A stretch of DNA of 26,889 nucleotides from DATKXO01 sp035528995 (GTDB lineage: Bacteria > Planctomycetota > Phycisphaerae > UBA1845): positions 1-26,889 of the forward strand of contig DATKXO010000086.1 of assembly GCA_035528995.1 (NCBI GenBank), given 5' to 3'. The position numbers and the translations under genes are program-made. The notes beneath the pieces were generated by a model. It made no database searches. It worked only from the letters and a program-made list of their open reading frames with translations, and was not told the origin of the DNA. How positions within the stretch are numbered: the first letter of the stretch is position 1; each line of letters starts with the position of its first letter. Shown here one piece after another: positions 15,466 through 24,075 of this stretch.

Positions 15466-15650
15466 GTCCGATCGTAAATTCTTGTCGGATGCCACGGTTT
15501 CCTCGACCCCGGCGCGGTGCCGCCGCCGTTGACTGGGTCGGTCCCCCCACAGAACCGAGGTCGGATACACCGGTCATAGCCACCGGGAAACACGCCTCCG
15601 CGCGCCTTCCCCAGGTGCGATCGTAATTTGTTATCAGGATGCCGCGGTTC
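15466..15650 (+). repeat. Pair of ~35-nt imperfect direct repeats
   Basis: Copy one at 15466-15500 and copy two at 15615-15650 share CGATCGTAA, then TT, and GGATGCC followed by CGGTT, with scattered substitutions and one indel, 149 nt apart. The 374-bp gap between the DUF1571 and DUF5658 genes otherwise shows only an AT-rich patch with TGAAATAAT (15673-15681), a possible extended -10 for the downstream gene. No protein gene is supported in this gap. Confidence 0.55.
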
Positions 15651-15821
15651 GGCAGACGCCGGGAAGATTCAGTGAAATAATGAAATGGATCGGTTCGTCT
15701 AGAATCTGGGCGACCGTCATCCGAATCCATGTTTGAGGGACGCCGCTTGATCACATGAATGGCGTACCGCGGCGCGGGCAGCGTGGGTCACAGGCGAGCC
15801 TACACGAAAGGCGGAATCGTC

Positions 15822-16292
15822 ATGCCACGCAAGAACAACAGCGTAATGATGACCGGTGTCTGCGCCGGCTGCGGCCGCGAGTACGCCACGCTCGCGCCCG
15901 GCTCGTGTGGCGAGTGCGGTGGTTCGATCGTGGCGGCCGGCCCGCCCGGGTCGGCCAAACCCGCTGGGTCCAGCCTGCGCTCGTTGCGCTACCCCACGAC
16001 GTACCTGCTGTTCGTGTTGATGGCCGCGGCGGACCTGATCCTGACGTTCCTCATCGTCTGGATGGCGGGCACCCACGCGGAGGTCAACGTCGTGGCCCGC
16101 GAGATCATCGAGCGCCTGGGGCTGCCCGGGGCCGTGGCCTTCAAGTTCACCCTGGTGATGTTCATCATCACCATGTGCGAGGTGATCGGGCATCGCCAGG
16201 ACAAGACCGGGCGGACACTCGCGGAATGGTGCGTGGCGGCCACAGCCATTCCCGTCGTCGTCTCGTCCGTGCAGCTCTTCGCGGTAGCCTGA
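15822..16292 (+). CDS. Zinc-ribbon membrane protein (DUF5658-like)
   Basis: 156 residues. A short zinc ribbon (CAGCGREY and CGECGGS, four cysteines at about residues 14-34) is followed by a flexible linker and three hydrophobic spans: YLLFVLMAAADLILTFLIVW, a middle span around GAVAFKFTLVMFIITMCEVI, and a C-terminal AATAIPVVVSSVQLFAVA. The membrane part with EVNVVAREIIERLG resembles the DUF5658 family, of unknown function. ATG 15822 is preferred, with AAAGGCGGA about 7 nt upstream; an in-frame ATG at 15759 would add 21 unlikely residues. It converges on the small IF2_N gene. Confidence 0.72.
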   Translation: MPRKNNSVMMTGVCAGCGREYATLAPGSCGECGGSIVAAGPPGSAKPAGSSLRSLRYPTTYLLFVLMAAADLILTFLIVWMAGTHAEVNVVAREIIERLGLPGAVAFKFTLVMFIITMCEVIGHRQDKTGRTLAEWCVAATAIPVVVSSVQLFAVA

Positions 16293-16341
16293 CCCCGGCG
16301 GACCCTGTGGGCCTGATTCCGCTTCCCGGCGAGGCTGGCCG

Positions 16342-16551
16342 CTATGGACCGCTGTTGCGACGGTCACCGGCATCCGCCGTGTCGGGCGCCGTGGCGAACC
16401 AGGAGCGGACCAGTCGTTCGGTCTCGGCGTCCAGGCGGGTGATGCTGTTCTGCACGCGGAGCCCTTCCGCCCGGCAACGGTCGATCACGGCCCGGGAGGT
16501 GACGCCCAGCTCCCGGGCGAGGTCCTTCACCTTGGGTCCTTTCCTGGCCAT
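16342..16551 (-). CDS. Stand-alone IF2_N domain small protein
   Basis: 69 residues, basic. Residues 7-46 (PKVKDLARELGVTSRAVIDR, then CRAEGLRVQNSITRLD) match the N-terminal domain repeated at the start of bacterial translation initiation factor IF-2 (KVxxLAKELxVxSKxVIxxL pattern). No GTPase domain is present on either side, so this is a domain living alone rather than a broken infB: no flanking frame continues it. A role in ribosome or RNA binding is an inference from the parent family. ATG at 16551 is preferred; the frame is open to a TTG at 16587. No strong ribosome binding site is seen. Confidence 0.68.
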   Translation of the reverse strand: MARKGPKVKDLARELGVTSRAVIDRCRAEGLRVQNSITRLDAETERLVRSWFATAPDTADAGDRRNSGP

Positions 16552-16652
16552 GGGCGAAGGATAACCGATGGACGACAGCGACGGCAACGCAAACCACGGG
16601 GCGCGTCCGGTGAACCGGCCCGCACGATGAGTGGCCGGGGCCGGTACGACGC

Positions 16653-17846
16653 TCAGTCGGGCGTGGCTTCGCCCGGTGCGTCTTGGGCGGCGAGGAGTTC
16701 GCTGAGGATGGGGACGGCATCGCCGAGGCGCATGACTCTGGGCGCGGCATCACCCTGAACGAGAGAATCGCGGATGCGTTCTTCGGCCGCCCGGCACCAG
16801 GCCGACTCGTCGGCGGCACCGGCTTGGGCCAGCGACTCCTTCCAGGCCCGGGCCACCTCGAGACGCACGACGCCCACAGAGGCGGTGGCTTCCTCTCTGG
16901 TCTGCGGCGTGTCAAACCAGTCCTGACAGCGCTCCTCGAGCCGCAGGAGCAAAGACCAGGCCACCGCGTGGGAGCCTTGCCGCCCCAGGAACCGGCAGCG
17001 CAACAGCCGGCCGAAGAAGGACGGCACCTCCGCCCCCGACGGCAGAGGGCGCAAAGCCAGGTCGAGCACAGTCATGGCCCGGTCCATTCGTTCGATCCGA
17101 GCGAACAGGAGGGCCTGATACAAGACGGCCGCCGGGGCGACCCCCGGGCGCGTGTCCTCGAGCAGCACACCCAACCGAGACGCGGACCTTCGGGCCCGTT
17201 GCATGGCGTCATCGCCGGAGGCGACGCCGGCTATGACCGCGACGGCGCCGGCGAACGCGGACAGGTCGCCGTGCAGGGCTTCGAGCCGCTGAGCCGCAGG
17301 CGGCGGCTGGTCCTCACCTCCGTCGGTGTCGGCAGGCGGCTGTGCCCCCTCCGCCTGGGCGTCCGGATCGGCCAGCAACTGGCCGGCCGCTTCCAACTGC
17401 TCTTGCCCAAGGGTCAGCGAAACGGTCAGGGCCTCGGCGTCTCCGGGTTCCTCGATACCCAGCAGCAGACGGGTGATCTGCGGCTCGATCTGACGGGCCA
17501 GGATCCAGTTGGCGGCGGCCAGAAGGTTCTCGATACGGCCCTGCGTGTCCCCGGCGCGTCCGGCGGCCTCGATCAGGGCATCGGTCCGTTGGCGAACGTG
17601 GCGGGCGTATTCGGCTTCGTCGGCCACCTCCGCCGGGTAGGGCGCCGTGGAAAGCGTGACGGCGCCGGGCGATGCCGGCCGGGTCGTCGATTTCCCTTGC
17701 ACCTCCACGGGTTCTGCAGGCCGGTCCGCGGGTTGAGTGGTGGTCTGTGATTCCGGGATCTGGGCCTGGGCGGACGGTCCCCACCCTGCCGTCATCGCCA
17801 ATACCAGCCCGCCCGCCGCGAGCGAGCGGGTCCGTGTGTGCATCAT
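16653..17846 (-). CDS. Exported helical protein, function unknown
   Basis: 397 residues. A clear signal peptide: MMHTRTRSLAAGGLVLAM, then TAGWGPSAQAQ, with AQA as a good signal peptidase I site. A Thr/Pro/Glu-rich linker follows (about 30-65), then a long Ala/Leu/Arg/Glu-rich helical region (about 75-390) broken by an acidic Pro/Gln/Asp linker near 185-205 (DTDGGEDQPPP). The Ala-rich helices suggest TPR-like repeats, but I recognise no family. The start ATGATG at 17844-17846 has GGAG about 8 nt upstream. It is divergent from the RND operon, sharing a ~200-bp intergenic region. Confidence 0.62.
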   Translation of the reverse strand: MMHTRTRSLAAGGLVLAMTAGWGPSAQAQIPESQTTTQPADRPAEPVEVQGKSTTRPASPGAVTLSTAPYPAEVADEAEYARHVRQRTDALIEAAGRAGDTQGRIENLLAAANWILARQIEPQITRLLLGIEEPGDAEALTVSLTLGQEQLEAAGQLLADPDAQAEGAQPPADTDGGEDQPPPAAQRLEALHGDLSAFAGAVAVIAGVASGDDAMQRARRSASRLGVLLEDTRPGVAPAAVLYQALLFARIERMDRAMTVLDLALRPLPSGAEVPSFFGRLLRCRFLGRQGSHAVAWSLLLRLEERCQDWFDTPQTREEATASVGVVRLEVARAWKESLAQAGAADESAWCRAAEERIRDSLVQGDAAPRVMRLGDAVPILSELLAAQDAPGEATPD

Positions 17847-17992
17847 GGCAGTCTCCAGTCGGACCGCGGCCACGACGGCCGACAAAGCAACGCCGCCAGC
17901 CCCGGCGCCGCTGCGTGGTACCGTACCGCCGGGTCCACAAGATGCGACACCGCGGCGCGGTCAGCCGTCTGGGCGGTCCCCGAATCTGGTAC

Positions 17993-17998
17993 TATAAT
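17993..17998 (+). promoter_or_regulatory. Putative -10 element of the RND efflux operon
   Basis: TATAAT, with TG 4 nt upstream of it, sits about 50 nt before the start codon of the membrane fusion gene. The predicted transcription start is near 18005. No clear -35 or operator palindrome was found, so regulation of the pump cannot be inferred. Confidence 0.42.
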
Positions 17999-18044
17999 GG
18001 GATTAGACCAGCCGCGTAACCGACCGCTTGGGGTCCACCCAAAC

Positions 18045-19307
18045 ATGCTGACCAAGACGTTGATTTCCCTGGCCCTGATCACACTGGTGGTGGGTGCGGG
18101 TGCTACGATCGCGAGGGTGATGTACCACACGCGGCCGGTGCCCCCCCAGAAGGCGGCCTCGCTGCCGCCGCCCCTGGTGCAGACGGTCACCGTGGGGCCG
18201 GAAACCGTGACCGAGAGGATCACCGGCTACGGCAGCGCCCGGGCCTATCGATCGGTGGTGCTGACGACCGAAGTCGGTGGCGAGGTGATGGAGCTGGCCG
18301 ACGGGCTGCGGGCGGGCAGTCCGGTCACCGCCGATCAGCTTCTGACCCGCATCGACGAGCGGCGGTACTTGCAGGCTCTGGAGGAGAAGCTGAGTTCCGC
18401 GGCCGGCGCCGAGGCCGACCTGCTGCGGCTCGACGTCGAAGAGGCCAACCTGAAGCGCCTCATCGGCATCGCCCACAACGAGGTGGAGGTCACCCGAAAC
18501 GACGAGCGGCGCCTGGCCGGGCTCCTGGAGGGCGAGCACGCCTCGTCCCGGGAGTACGATCTGGCCCGTTTGGCCCATTCCCGTGCGGTCCGCGAGCGGA
18601 CGATATACGAGAACCAACTCGCCCTGATCGCGCCGCGGAAGAAACAGCTCCGTGCCGCCCATCAGGCCCGCCTGGCCGATGTGGAGCTGGCCAGACTGGA
18701 CGTGGAGCACTGCCGGATCGCGGCCCCGTTCGACGGGCAGATCGACGAGCTGATGGTCGAGGTCGGCGAGACGGTGCAACGCGGCACCGCGGTGGCCAGT
18801 CTGATCGATCCGATACGCATCGAGGTGCCCATCGAGCTGCCGGTCGCGACCCGCCCGCGGGTGACGATCGCAACGGCGGTGACGCTGTCGGTGGACAGTG
18901 CGCCGGAACTGCAATGGTCGGGCGAGGTGGAGCGCGTGTCGCCCAGTGCCGACGAACGGTCACGCACGTTTCAGGCTTACGTGGTGGTGGACAACCGTCT
19001 CCAGGGCACGCCCCTGGTGCCGGGGTACTTCCTGCGGGCCGACGTGACCGGGCCGACGCTGACCGACGTACTCTTGGTCCCCCGCGGTGCGATCGTGGAT
19101 GGGCACGTGTTCGTGGTCAACGGCGACCGGGCAACGCGCCGCGGCGTGCAGGTCGAACGGCTGCTGGCCGAGCAGGCGGTTGTGACCGGCGACTTCGCTC
19201 CCGGTGACCGGGTCATCGTGACGAATCTCGACGTGCTCGAGGACGGGTCCGTAGTCCACGTGCCGACGCCGCGGGCGACCGACGGGGCGGAAGGGGCACG
19301 CCAATGA
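18045..19307 (+). CDS. RND efflux membrane fusion protein (HlyD/AcrA-like)
   Basis: 420 residues. The periplasmic adaptor of a tripartite pump: one N-terminal anchor (residues 5-22, TLISLALITLVVGAGATIA), first half of the lipoyl/barrel-sandwich domain (about 45-105, with VVLTTEVGGEVMELADGLRA), a helical hairpin (about 105-215, rich in Ala/Leu/Arg/Glu), second lipoyl half (DVEHCRIAAPFDGQIDELM and VEVGETVQRGT), beta-barrel and membrane-proximal regions to the end (VPGYFLRADVTGP, LLVPRGAIVDGHVFVV). ATG 18045 begins just before the membrane anchor. The stop overlaps the permease start (ATGA). No outer-membrane factor gene is present in the window. Confidence 0.9.
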   Translation: MLTKTLISLALITLVVGAGATIARVMYHTRPVPPQKAASLPPPLVQTVTVGPETVTERITGYGSARAYRSVVLTTEVGGEVMELADGLRAGSPVTADQLLTRIDERRYLQALEEKLSSAAGAEADLLRLDVEEANLKRLIGIAHNEVEVTRNDERRLAGLLEGEHASSREYDLARLAHSRAVRERTIYENQLALIAPRKKQLRAAHQARLADVELARLDVEHCRIAAPFDGQIDELMVEVGETVQRGTAVASLIDPIRIEVPIELPVATRPRVTIATAVTLSVDSAPELQWSGEVERVSPSADERSRTFQAYVVVDNRLQGTPLVPGYFLRADVTGPTLTDVLLVPRGAIVDGHVFVVNGDRATRRGVQVERLLAEQAVVTGDFAPGDRVIVTNLDVLEDGSVVHVPTPRATDGAEGARQ

Positions 19308-22300
19308 CCCTGCCCGACCCACCAGACCAAGACCAGCCAGTCAGTGGGAGTCAGTCCGAAGACCCATCTTCGGAGCCTGGGAATAAACCACGGCGCGCGC
19401 GCCGGAGACGCCTACCAAGAACCACAACTGGGCTGGTGTTCCGTATCCGGCGTCTCCGGCGCCGAGAAGTCGATTCTCCCCCAGCCTCTTCGGGCGCCCC
19501 AACAGGGTTTTCCCTGCCGCGCTTCAGCGTGCACAACCCCATTCTGGTCAACCTGCTGATGCTGACCATCCTGATCGGCGGGTTGTATTGCGCCTTCACG
19601 CTGGTGCGGGAGATGTTCCCCGAAATCCGCCCGAACCAGATACGCATCACGACGATCTATCCCGGCGCCACGCCGGCGGAGGTGGAAAAGGGCATCTCCA
19701 TCAAGATTGAGGAGCAGGTCAAGGGCCTGGAAGAACTTGACGAGATGCGGACCACTATCGGCGAGGGGTACTCCACCATCCTGCTGGCGTTGCGAAACGA
19801 CGTGGATGACGTCGACCAGGTGGTCACCGATGCCAAGGCGGTGATCGACACGATTCCGCGGGAGGACTTCCCCGAAGAGGCCGAAGAGACGCGGGTCACA
19901 GCGGCCGAGCCCCGCCTGCCGGTTATCTCGTTTTCGCTCTACGGGCAGATTGACGAGCAGACGCTCAAGGAGTGGGGCAGGCAGCTGCGCGACGACGTCC
20001 TGCAGATCGACGGGATCACCGAGGTCGTTCTGAGCGGTACGCGCCCGGACGAGATCAGCGTCGAAGTCCGGCAGGGGCGGCTGCTGGAGTTCGGGCTGTC
20101 GTTTGGCGAGGTGGCCAACGCCATCCGCCGGTCCAACCTGGACCTGCCCGGGGGGCAGGTGCGCACCGGCGGCGGCAACGTGGCCGTGCGGACGGTGGGG
20201 GAGAAAGACCAGGCCGAGGCCATTGGCGAAATCGTGGTCCGCAGCGATGCCCGGGGCCGGGTCATTCGCTTGAAGGACGTCGCCCGGGTCGTGGATGGGT
20301 TTGAGGACGTCGATCTGATCGGGCGCTACAACGCGAGGCCGTCGGTGTCTGTGACCGTGTACAAGACGGCCAACCAGGATGCCATCGACATTGCCTGGAA
20401 GGTCAAGGCCTTCCTGGCCGGAAAGACGGGGCAGCCGTTCGAACTCTCCGGGGCGGACACCTATACGCCGCGCGGGCGGGCGGCCCAGGGGGTCTATCAG
20501 ACGGCTGCCCTCCAGCCCTACGGCGACCTGCCGGGTCTCATGGAGACACATAGCGACCTGTCCCGGTTCATCGAGGGGCGGCTGGATCTGGTGAAGCGCA
20601 ACGGCCTGTGGGGGCTGATGCTGGTCTTCGTCACGCTGTTGGCTTTCTTGAACTGGCGGGTGGCGTTCTGGGTGATGATGGGGCTGGTGCTGTCCATCCT
20701 GGGCACGCTGATCGTGATGAAGCTCATCGGGATGACGCTCAACCTGCTGACCATGTTCGGTATGATCGTCGTGTTGGGCATGCTGGTGGACGACGCCATC
20801 ATCATCGCGGAGCACATCTACTCGAAGGTCGAGCGCGGTGTGCCCCCCAAGGTGGCCGCGATCCAAGGGGCCGAGGAGGTTACCTGGCCCGTGGTTTGCG
20901 CGATTGCCACGACCGTCGCGGCGTTTGCTCCGCTGATGTACATCGAGGGGCAGATGGGTGACTTCTTCATCGTACTGCCCATCATCGTGATCATCGCATT
21001 GAGCACCTCGTTGTTCGAGGCCCTGACCATTCTGCCCTCGCACCTGGCCCATCAGATGGTGCCTCGACGGGTCCGCGAGACCAACGGGCGGCTGAAGACC
21101 CTGCGGGCCCGGTTCCGCGGCCTCCAGCAGCACGTGCTGCATAACGTGCTGATCGCCGGGTACGAGCGGCTGCTGCGTTTGGCCCTGGGATACCGTTACG
21201 TCACGCTGGGTGTCGCGGTGGCCGGGTTGATTGTCGCGGCGGGCGCCGTGCAGGGGGGGCGGGTGCCCTTTGTGCCCTTCCAGAAGATGGACTCCGAGAC
21301 GCTGCTGGCCAATCTGGAGATGCCGGTGGGCACGCCGTTGGCGCAGACCGATGAGGGCGTGCAGGCCATCGAACGGGCCGGACTGGCCATCCCCGAAGTC
21401 CAGAGCATGTTCACGCTGGTGGGCTCGCAAATCGACGATTGGGGCCAGGCTGCCGGGGCCAGGTCGCACACCGCCCAGGTGATCATCGAGCTGCAGGCGG
21501 TCGAGGAGCGGCAGCGGGACAGCGAGGCGATCCTGCGGGATCTGCGGGAGCAGACCGGCGACATCCCCGGGGCCAATGCGTTGCGCTACACGGCCATCCA
21601 CGGGGGTCCGGGTGGTCGGGCGATCCAACTGGAGATCAGCGGCGAGCGCCTGGAGGACATCGTGGCCGTCTGCGACCGGCTGAAGCAGCGGCTCGGCCAG
21701 TTCGAGGGCGTCTTCGACATCGACGACAACTTCGATGCCGGCCGGCGGGAGATTCAGATCGAGCTGTTGGATTCGGCCCGGGCGTTGGGGCTGACGACGG
21801 AGTCATTGGCCGGCCAGGTGCGGGCGGCGTTCTACGGGCTGGAGGCTCGCAAGATCAACCGGGATCGCGAAGACGTCAAGATCGTGGTTCGCTATCCGGA
21901 GTCGGACCGCAGGCAGGTGTATGACGTCGAGTCGATGTGGATCGCCGCGCCGGACGGGACGCTGGTGCCGTTCTCGGAGGTGGCCCGGGTGCGCGAGGGG
22001 CGCAGCTATGCGGCCATCAACCGGCTGGATCAGCGGCGCACGGTGACCGTGACGGCCGACGTGGATGAGGCCGTGGCCAACTCCCATGACATCAACGCGA
22101 AGTTGGCGGCCGGTTTCACGGAGCTGGCCGAAGGACGGGATGTCAGCATGGCCTTCGGCGGACAGGAGCGCGAGTTCGCCAAGTCGTTCGTCTCGCTGAA
22201 GCGGGACTTCGTTATCGCTATGCTGCTGATCTTCGTCATCCTGGCGGGGCTGTTCCGCAGCTACGTGCAGCCGCTGATCGTGATGACTGCGATTCCCTTC

Positions 22301-22744
22301 GGCCTGACCGGTGCCGTGGTGGGGCACTACCTGATGGGCTATCCGCTGACCGTGCTGTCGCTCATCGGGCTGGTGGCCCTGTCGGGGATCGTGGTGAACG
22401 ACTCGCTGATTCTGGTGAGCTTCATCAACCGGCAGATCGCGGCCGGCACGAAGATGTTCGAGGCCGTGGTCATCGGCTGCAAGTCGCGTCTGCGGCCCAT
22501 CCTGCTGACCAGCATCACCACCGTGGCCGGACTGGCCCCTTTGCTCGCCGAGCAGTCGTTCCAGGCCCGCTTCCTGATCCCCATGGGGATATCCATCTCC
22601 TTCGGGCTGGCCTTCGCGACGGTGCTGGTCTTGGTCGTGGTGCCGTCGATCTACCTGATCGCGGCCGACCTGCGATCGGTCGGGGCGCGGTTGGGCCGCG
22701 TTTTCGTCTCGCCCGCCGATCGGTCTGATGCTCCGGCCGCGTAG
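19304..22744 (+). CDS. RND efflux permease (AcrB/HAE1 superfamily)
   Basis: 1146 residues, the inner-membrane proton-driven pump. After an unusual 70-residue Arg/Pro/Ser-rich cytoplasmic extension, the conserved protein begins LPRFSVHNPILVNLLML (71-87). Periplasmic porter motifs follow (TIYPGATPAEVEKGIS); the TM4 proton-relay pair is Asp496-Asp497 in GMLVDDAIIIAEHI; the TM2-TM6 block and the second half (FGLTGAVVGHYLMG, LSLIGLVALSGIVVNDSLIL, PILLTSITTVAGLAPLL) are all present. Substrate cannot be told; the closest resemblance is to drug/solvent-type rather than heavy-metal CusA-type pumps, since no Met-cluster signature is evident. Two palindromes lie in the extension. No porin gene follows. 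Confidence 0.92.
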   Translation: MTLPDPPDQDQPVSGSQSEDPSSEPGNKPRRARRRRLPRTTTGLVFRIRRLRRREVDSPPASSGAPTGFSLPRFSVHNPILVNLLMLTILIGGLYCAFTLVREMFPEIRPNQIRITTIYPGATPAEVEKGISIKIEEQVKGLEELDEMRTTIGEGYSTILLALRNDVDDVDQVVTDAKAVIDTIPREDFPEEAEETRVTAAEPRLPVISFSLYGQIDEQTLKEWGRQLRDDVLQIDGITEVVLSGTRPDEISVEVRQGRLLEFGLSFGEVANAIRRSNLDLPGGQVRTGGGNVAVRTVGEKDQAEAIGEIVVRSDARGRVIRLKDVARVVDGFEDVDLIGRYNARPSVSVTVYKTANQDAIDIAWKVKAFLAGKTGQPFELSGADTYTPRGRAAQGVYQTAALQPYGDLPGLMETHSDLSRFIEGRLDLVKRNGLWGLMLVFVTLLAFLNWRVAFWVMMGLVLSILGTLIVMKLIGMTLNLLTMFGMIVVLGMLVDDAIIIAEHIYSKVERGVPPKVAAIQGAEEVTWPVVCAIATTVAAFAPLMYIEGQMGDFFIVLPIIVIIALSTSLFEALTILPSHLAHQMVPRRVRETNGRLKTLRARFRGLQQHVLHNVLIAGYERLLRLALGYRYVTLGVAVAGLIVAAGAVQGGRVPFVPFQKMDSETLLANLEMPVGTPLAQTDEGVQAIERAGLAIPEVQSMFTLVGSQIDDWGQAAGARSHTAQVIIELQAVEERQRDSEAILRDLREQTGDIPGANALRYTAIHGGPGGRAIQLEISGERLEDIVAVCDRLKQRLGQFEGVFDIDDNFDAGRREIQIELLDSARALGLTTESLAGQVRAAFYGLEARKINRDREDVKIVVRYPESDRRQVYDVESMWIAAPDGTLVPFSEVARVREGRSYAAINRLDQRRTVTVTADVDEAVANSHDINAKLAAGFTELAEGRDVSMAFGGQEREFAKSFVSLKRDFVIAMLLIFVILAGLFRSYVQPLIVMTAIPFGLTGAVVGHYLMGYPLTVLSLIGLVALSGIVVNDSLILVSFINRQIAAGTKMFEAVVIGCKSRLRPILLTSITTVAGLAPLLAEQSFQARFLIPMGISISFGLAFATVLVLVVVPSIYLIAADLRSVGARLGRVFVSPADRSDAPAA
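19399..19462 (+). repeat. 14-bp perfect inverted repeat inside the permease N-terminal extension
   Basis: GCGCCGGAGACGCC (19399-19412) is the exact reverse complement of 19449-19462, spacer 36 nt. Upstream, TCCGAAGA (19355-19362) pairs perfectly with TCTTCGGA (19367-19374) around a CCCA loop. Both fall in codons 18-53, the part absent from ordinary RND permeases. This may be a small palindromic insertion read in frame, or an mRNA control structure just after the coupled start codon. Confidence 0.6.
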
Positions 22745-22875
22745 CGGCAGCGCTGGTCAAAAACTCAAACTGACCCATTGCGCCGGTCGAAACGTCCGTG
22801 ACCCCATTGATCCGCGAGCTTCAGCTAGCGCGGAGCAGCGAGCGAGGATCACTCTTCTGAGCCAGGAGAAGCACC
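22745..22875. other. Intergenic stretch between permease gene and repeat unit 2
   Basis: Nothing gene-like is supported here. A TGATCC/GGATCA pair (22808-22813 and 22846-22851) encloses a GC-rich segment with AGCTTCAGCT. No T-rich terminator follows the permease gene. Confidence 0.4.
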
Positions 22876-23209
22876 GGGCGAGGGCCGGTTCAAACCGGCG
22901 ACCCGCGGCGGCCTCTGGGCACCCGTGCCTCTTATTCAATTGTGTCATGGGACGGATTCGTCCGTGGCACCTCCTTTCGGTCGGGCGCACCCGTGCGTTG
23001 GGTGCCTGCCGTGCGCGTCTCGTGCCCGTGGCCTTTTTCTTGCCGGCGTTGCGGCCTCCGGTGGCGTCGGCTACGCGCATCCGCGCCTGAGGGATGCGTT
23101 CCTCTACCCCTATAACTTGGCGCCCGATCACCTTCAGGGGGTGCGGTCTGCGGAAAACGGGGTTTTTGGTAGCGCCAGGGGCGGTTTGAAGTGGGAATTG
23201 AGGCGGGAG
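22876..23209 (-). repeat. Dispersed ~335-bp repeat, unit 2 (inverted copy)
   Basis: Reverse-complement copy of 185-522. The core 23009-23135 differs from 257-383 at 3 of 127 positions. The SD-hairpin-ATG block is retained on the minus strand: AAAGGAGGTG (complement of 22968-22977), GGACG/CGTCC hairpin (22950-22963) and ATG at 22948-22946. After that ATG a 63-codon frame starts MTQLNKRH and ends at about 22757; in unit 1 the matching frame starts MTQLNSVH and runs into the DUF554 gene. The plus strand carries CACCTCCTTTC, the sequence at the 3' end of 16S rRNA. Borders are approximate. Confidence 0.8.
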
Positions 23210-24075
23210 AAGCTGACCAGGGAGACGGGGAGGCACGGAGGCGAAGAGGGAAGTGAGAAGGGAGAAGTGAGAAGGTGGATATTGGGATGCGGACGTCCGA
23301 ATGCGGAATGCGGAATCCGGAGAGGCAAGGCGAACGGCCGAGGGCATTCACCACAGAGGGCGCCGAGAGCGCGGAGAGAGGCCTGAGAGGGACTGAGGCG
23401 GGGCGCAGGCTAGCAGGGGACCAGCGATGGGGGCAAAGTGGGGCAGCGAGGGCAGCAGGAAGCAACCTCACCCTTACCTTGCTCCGCAGAACGGCTTGAT
23501 CCACAGATGAGACAGATGGCACAGAAGGAAGGCTGAGGCTTTGAGGCGGTCAGGTGGGGCAGGATTGGAGATTTGGGATTCGAAGAATGACGAAGGGCGA
23601 AAGGTGAGTTCAGAGTTGCGAGTAGCGAGTATCGAGTTGGCAAGCAGAGGCAGGACGTTCACCGCAGAGGGCGCGGCTGGCGCGGCGAGAACAGGGGCGG
23701 AGACAGTTGATCGTTTTTTAACTGCAACGGCATTGTCCGCAGATTTCGCAGATTGGCGCAGATTCAGGCCAGGCAAAAGGGAAAGGGCAAGGGCAAGGCG
23801 GGCCACGGAGACGGGGCGGCAGGGAGGCGAAGGGAGAAGGGAGAATCGCGGCGTTGGGCGGGCGTGCGGGAAGAGGTGTGACGATCGCGCCGGGCGGGCG
23901 GGCGTCGAACGGGTGTCGAAAAACGGCATGATCCACAGATGACACAGAGAGCACAGAAAGAAGCGAAGAAACGGGGACTGAGGAGCGAGGCGGGAAAGGC
24001 GGACGGGCCGCGGATTTCGCGGATGGACGCGGATTGGGGGAGGGGGAATTGCGAATGGCGAATGGCGAATGGGGC
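23210..24075 (+). repeat. Mosaic of purine-rich period-9 (triplet-iterated) short repeats
   Basis: At least six block types recur, mostly as two or three imperfect iterations of about 9 nt: ACCACAGAGGGCGCCGAGAG (near 23350) and ACCGCAGAGGGCGCG (near 23663); TGATCCACAGATG plus ACAGATG/ACAGAG blocks (near 23498 and 23930); CCGCAGATTTCGCAGATTGG (near 23730) and CCGCGGATTTCGCGGATGG (near 24009); GAATGCGGAATGCGGAAT (near 23298) and GAATGGCGAATGGCGAATGG (near 24051); GAGAAGGGAGAA blocks (near 23255 and 23830); GGAGACGGGGAGGCACGGAG (near 23219) and a similar one near 23805. All have the purine-rich strand as plus. Open frames crossing the area translate to low-complexity protein and are not called. 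Confidence 0.65.

Noticed and set aside
22881..22902. GCCGGTTCAAACCGGC as a tRNA T-arm
   Set aside because: The loop is 6 nt instead of 7 and no acceptor, D or anticodon arms can be built around it.
23210..24075. CRISPR array
   Set aside because: Repeats are short, degenerate and of several unrelated types, without regular spacers or cas genes.
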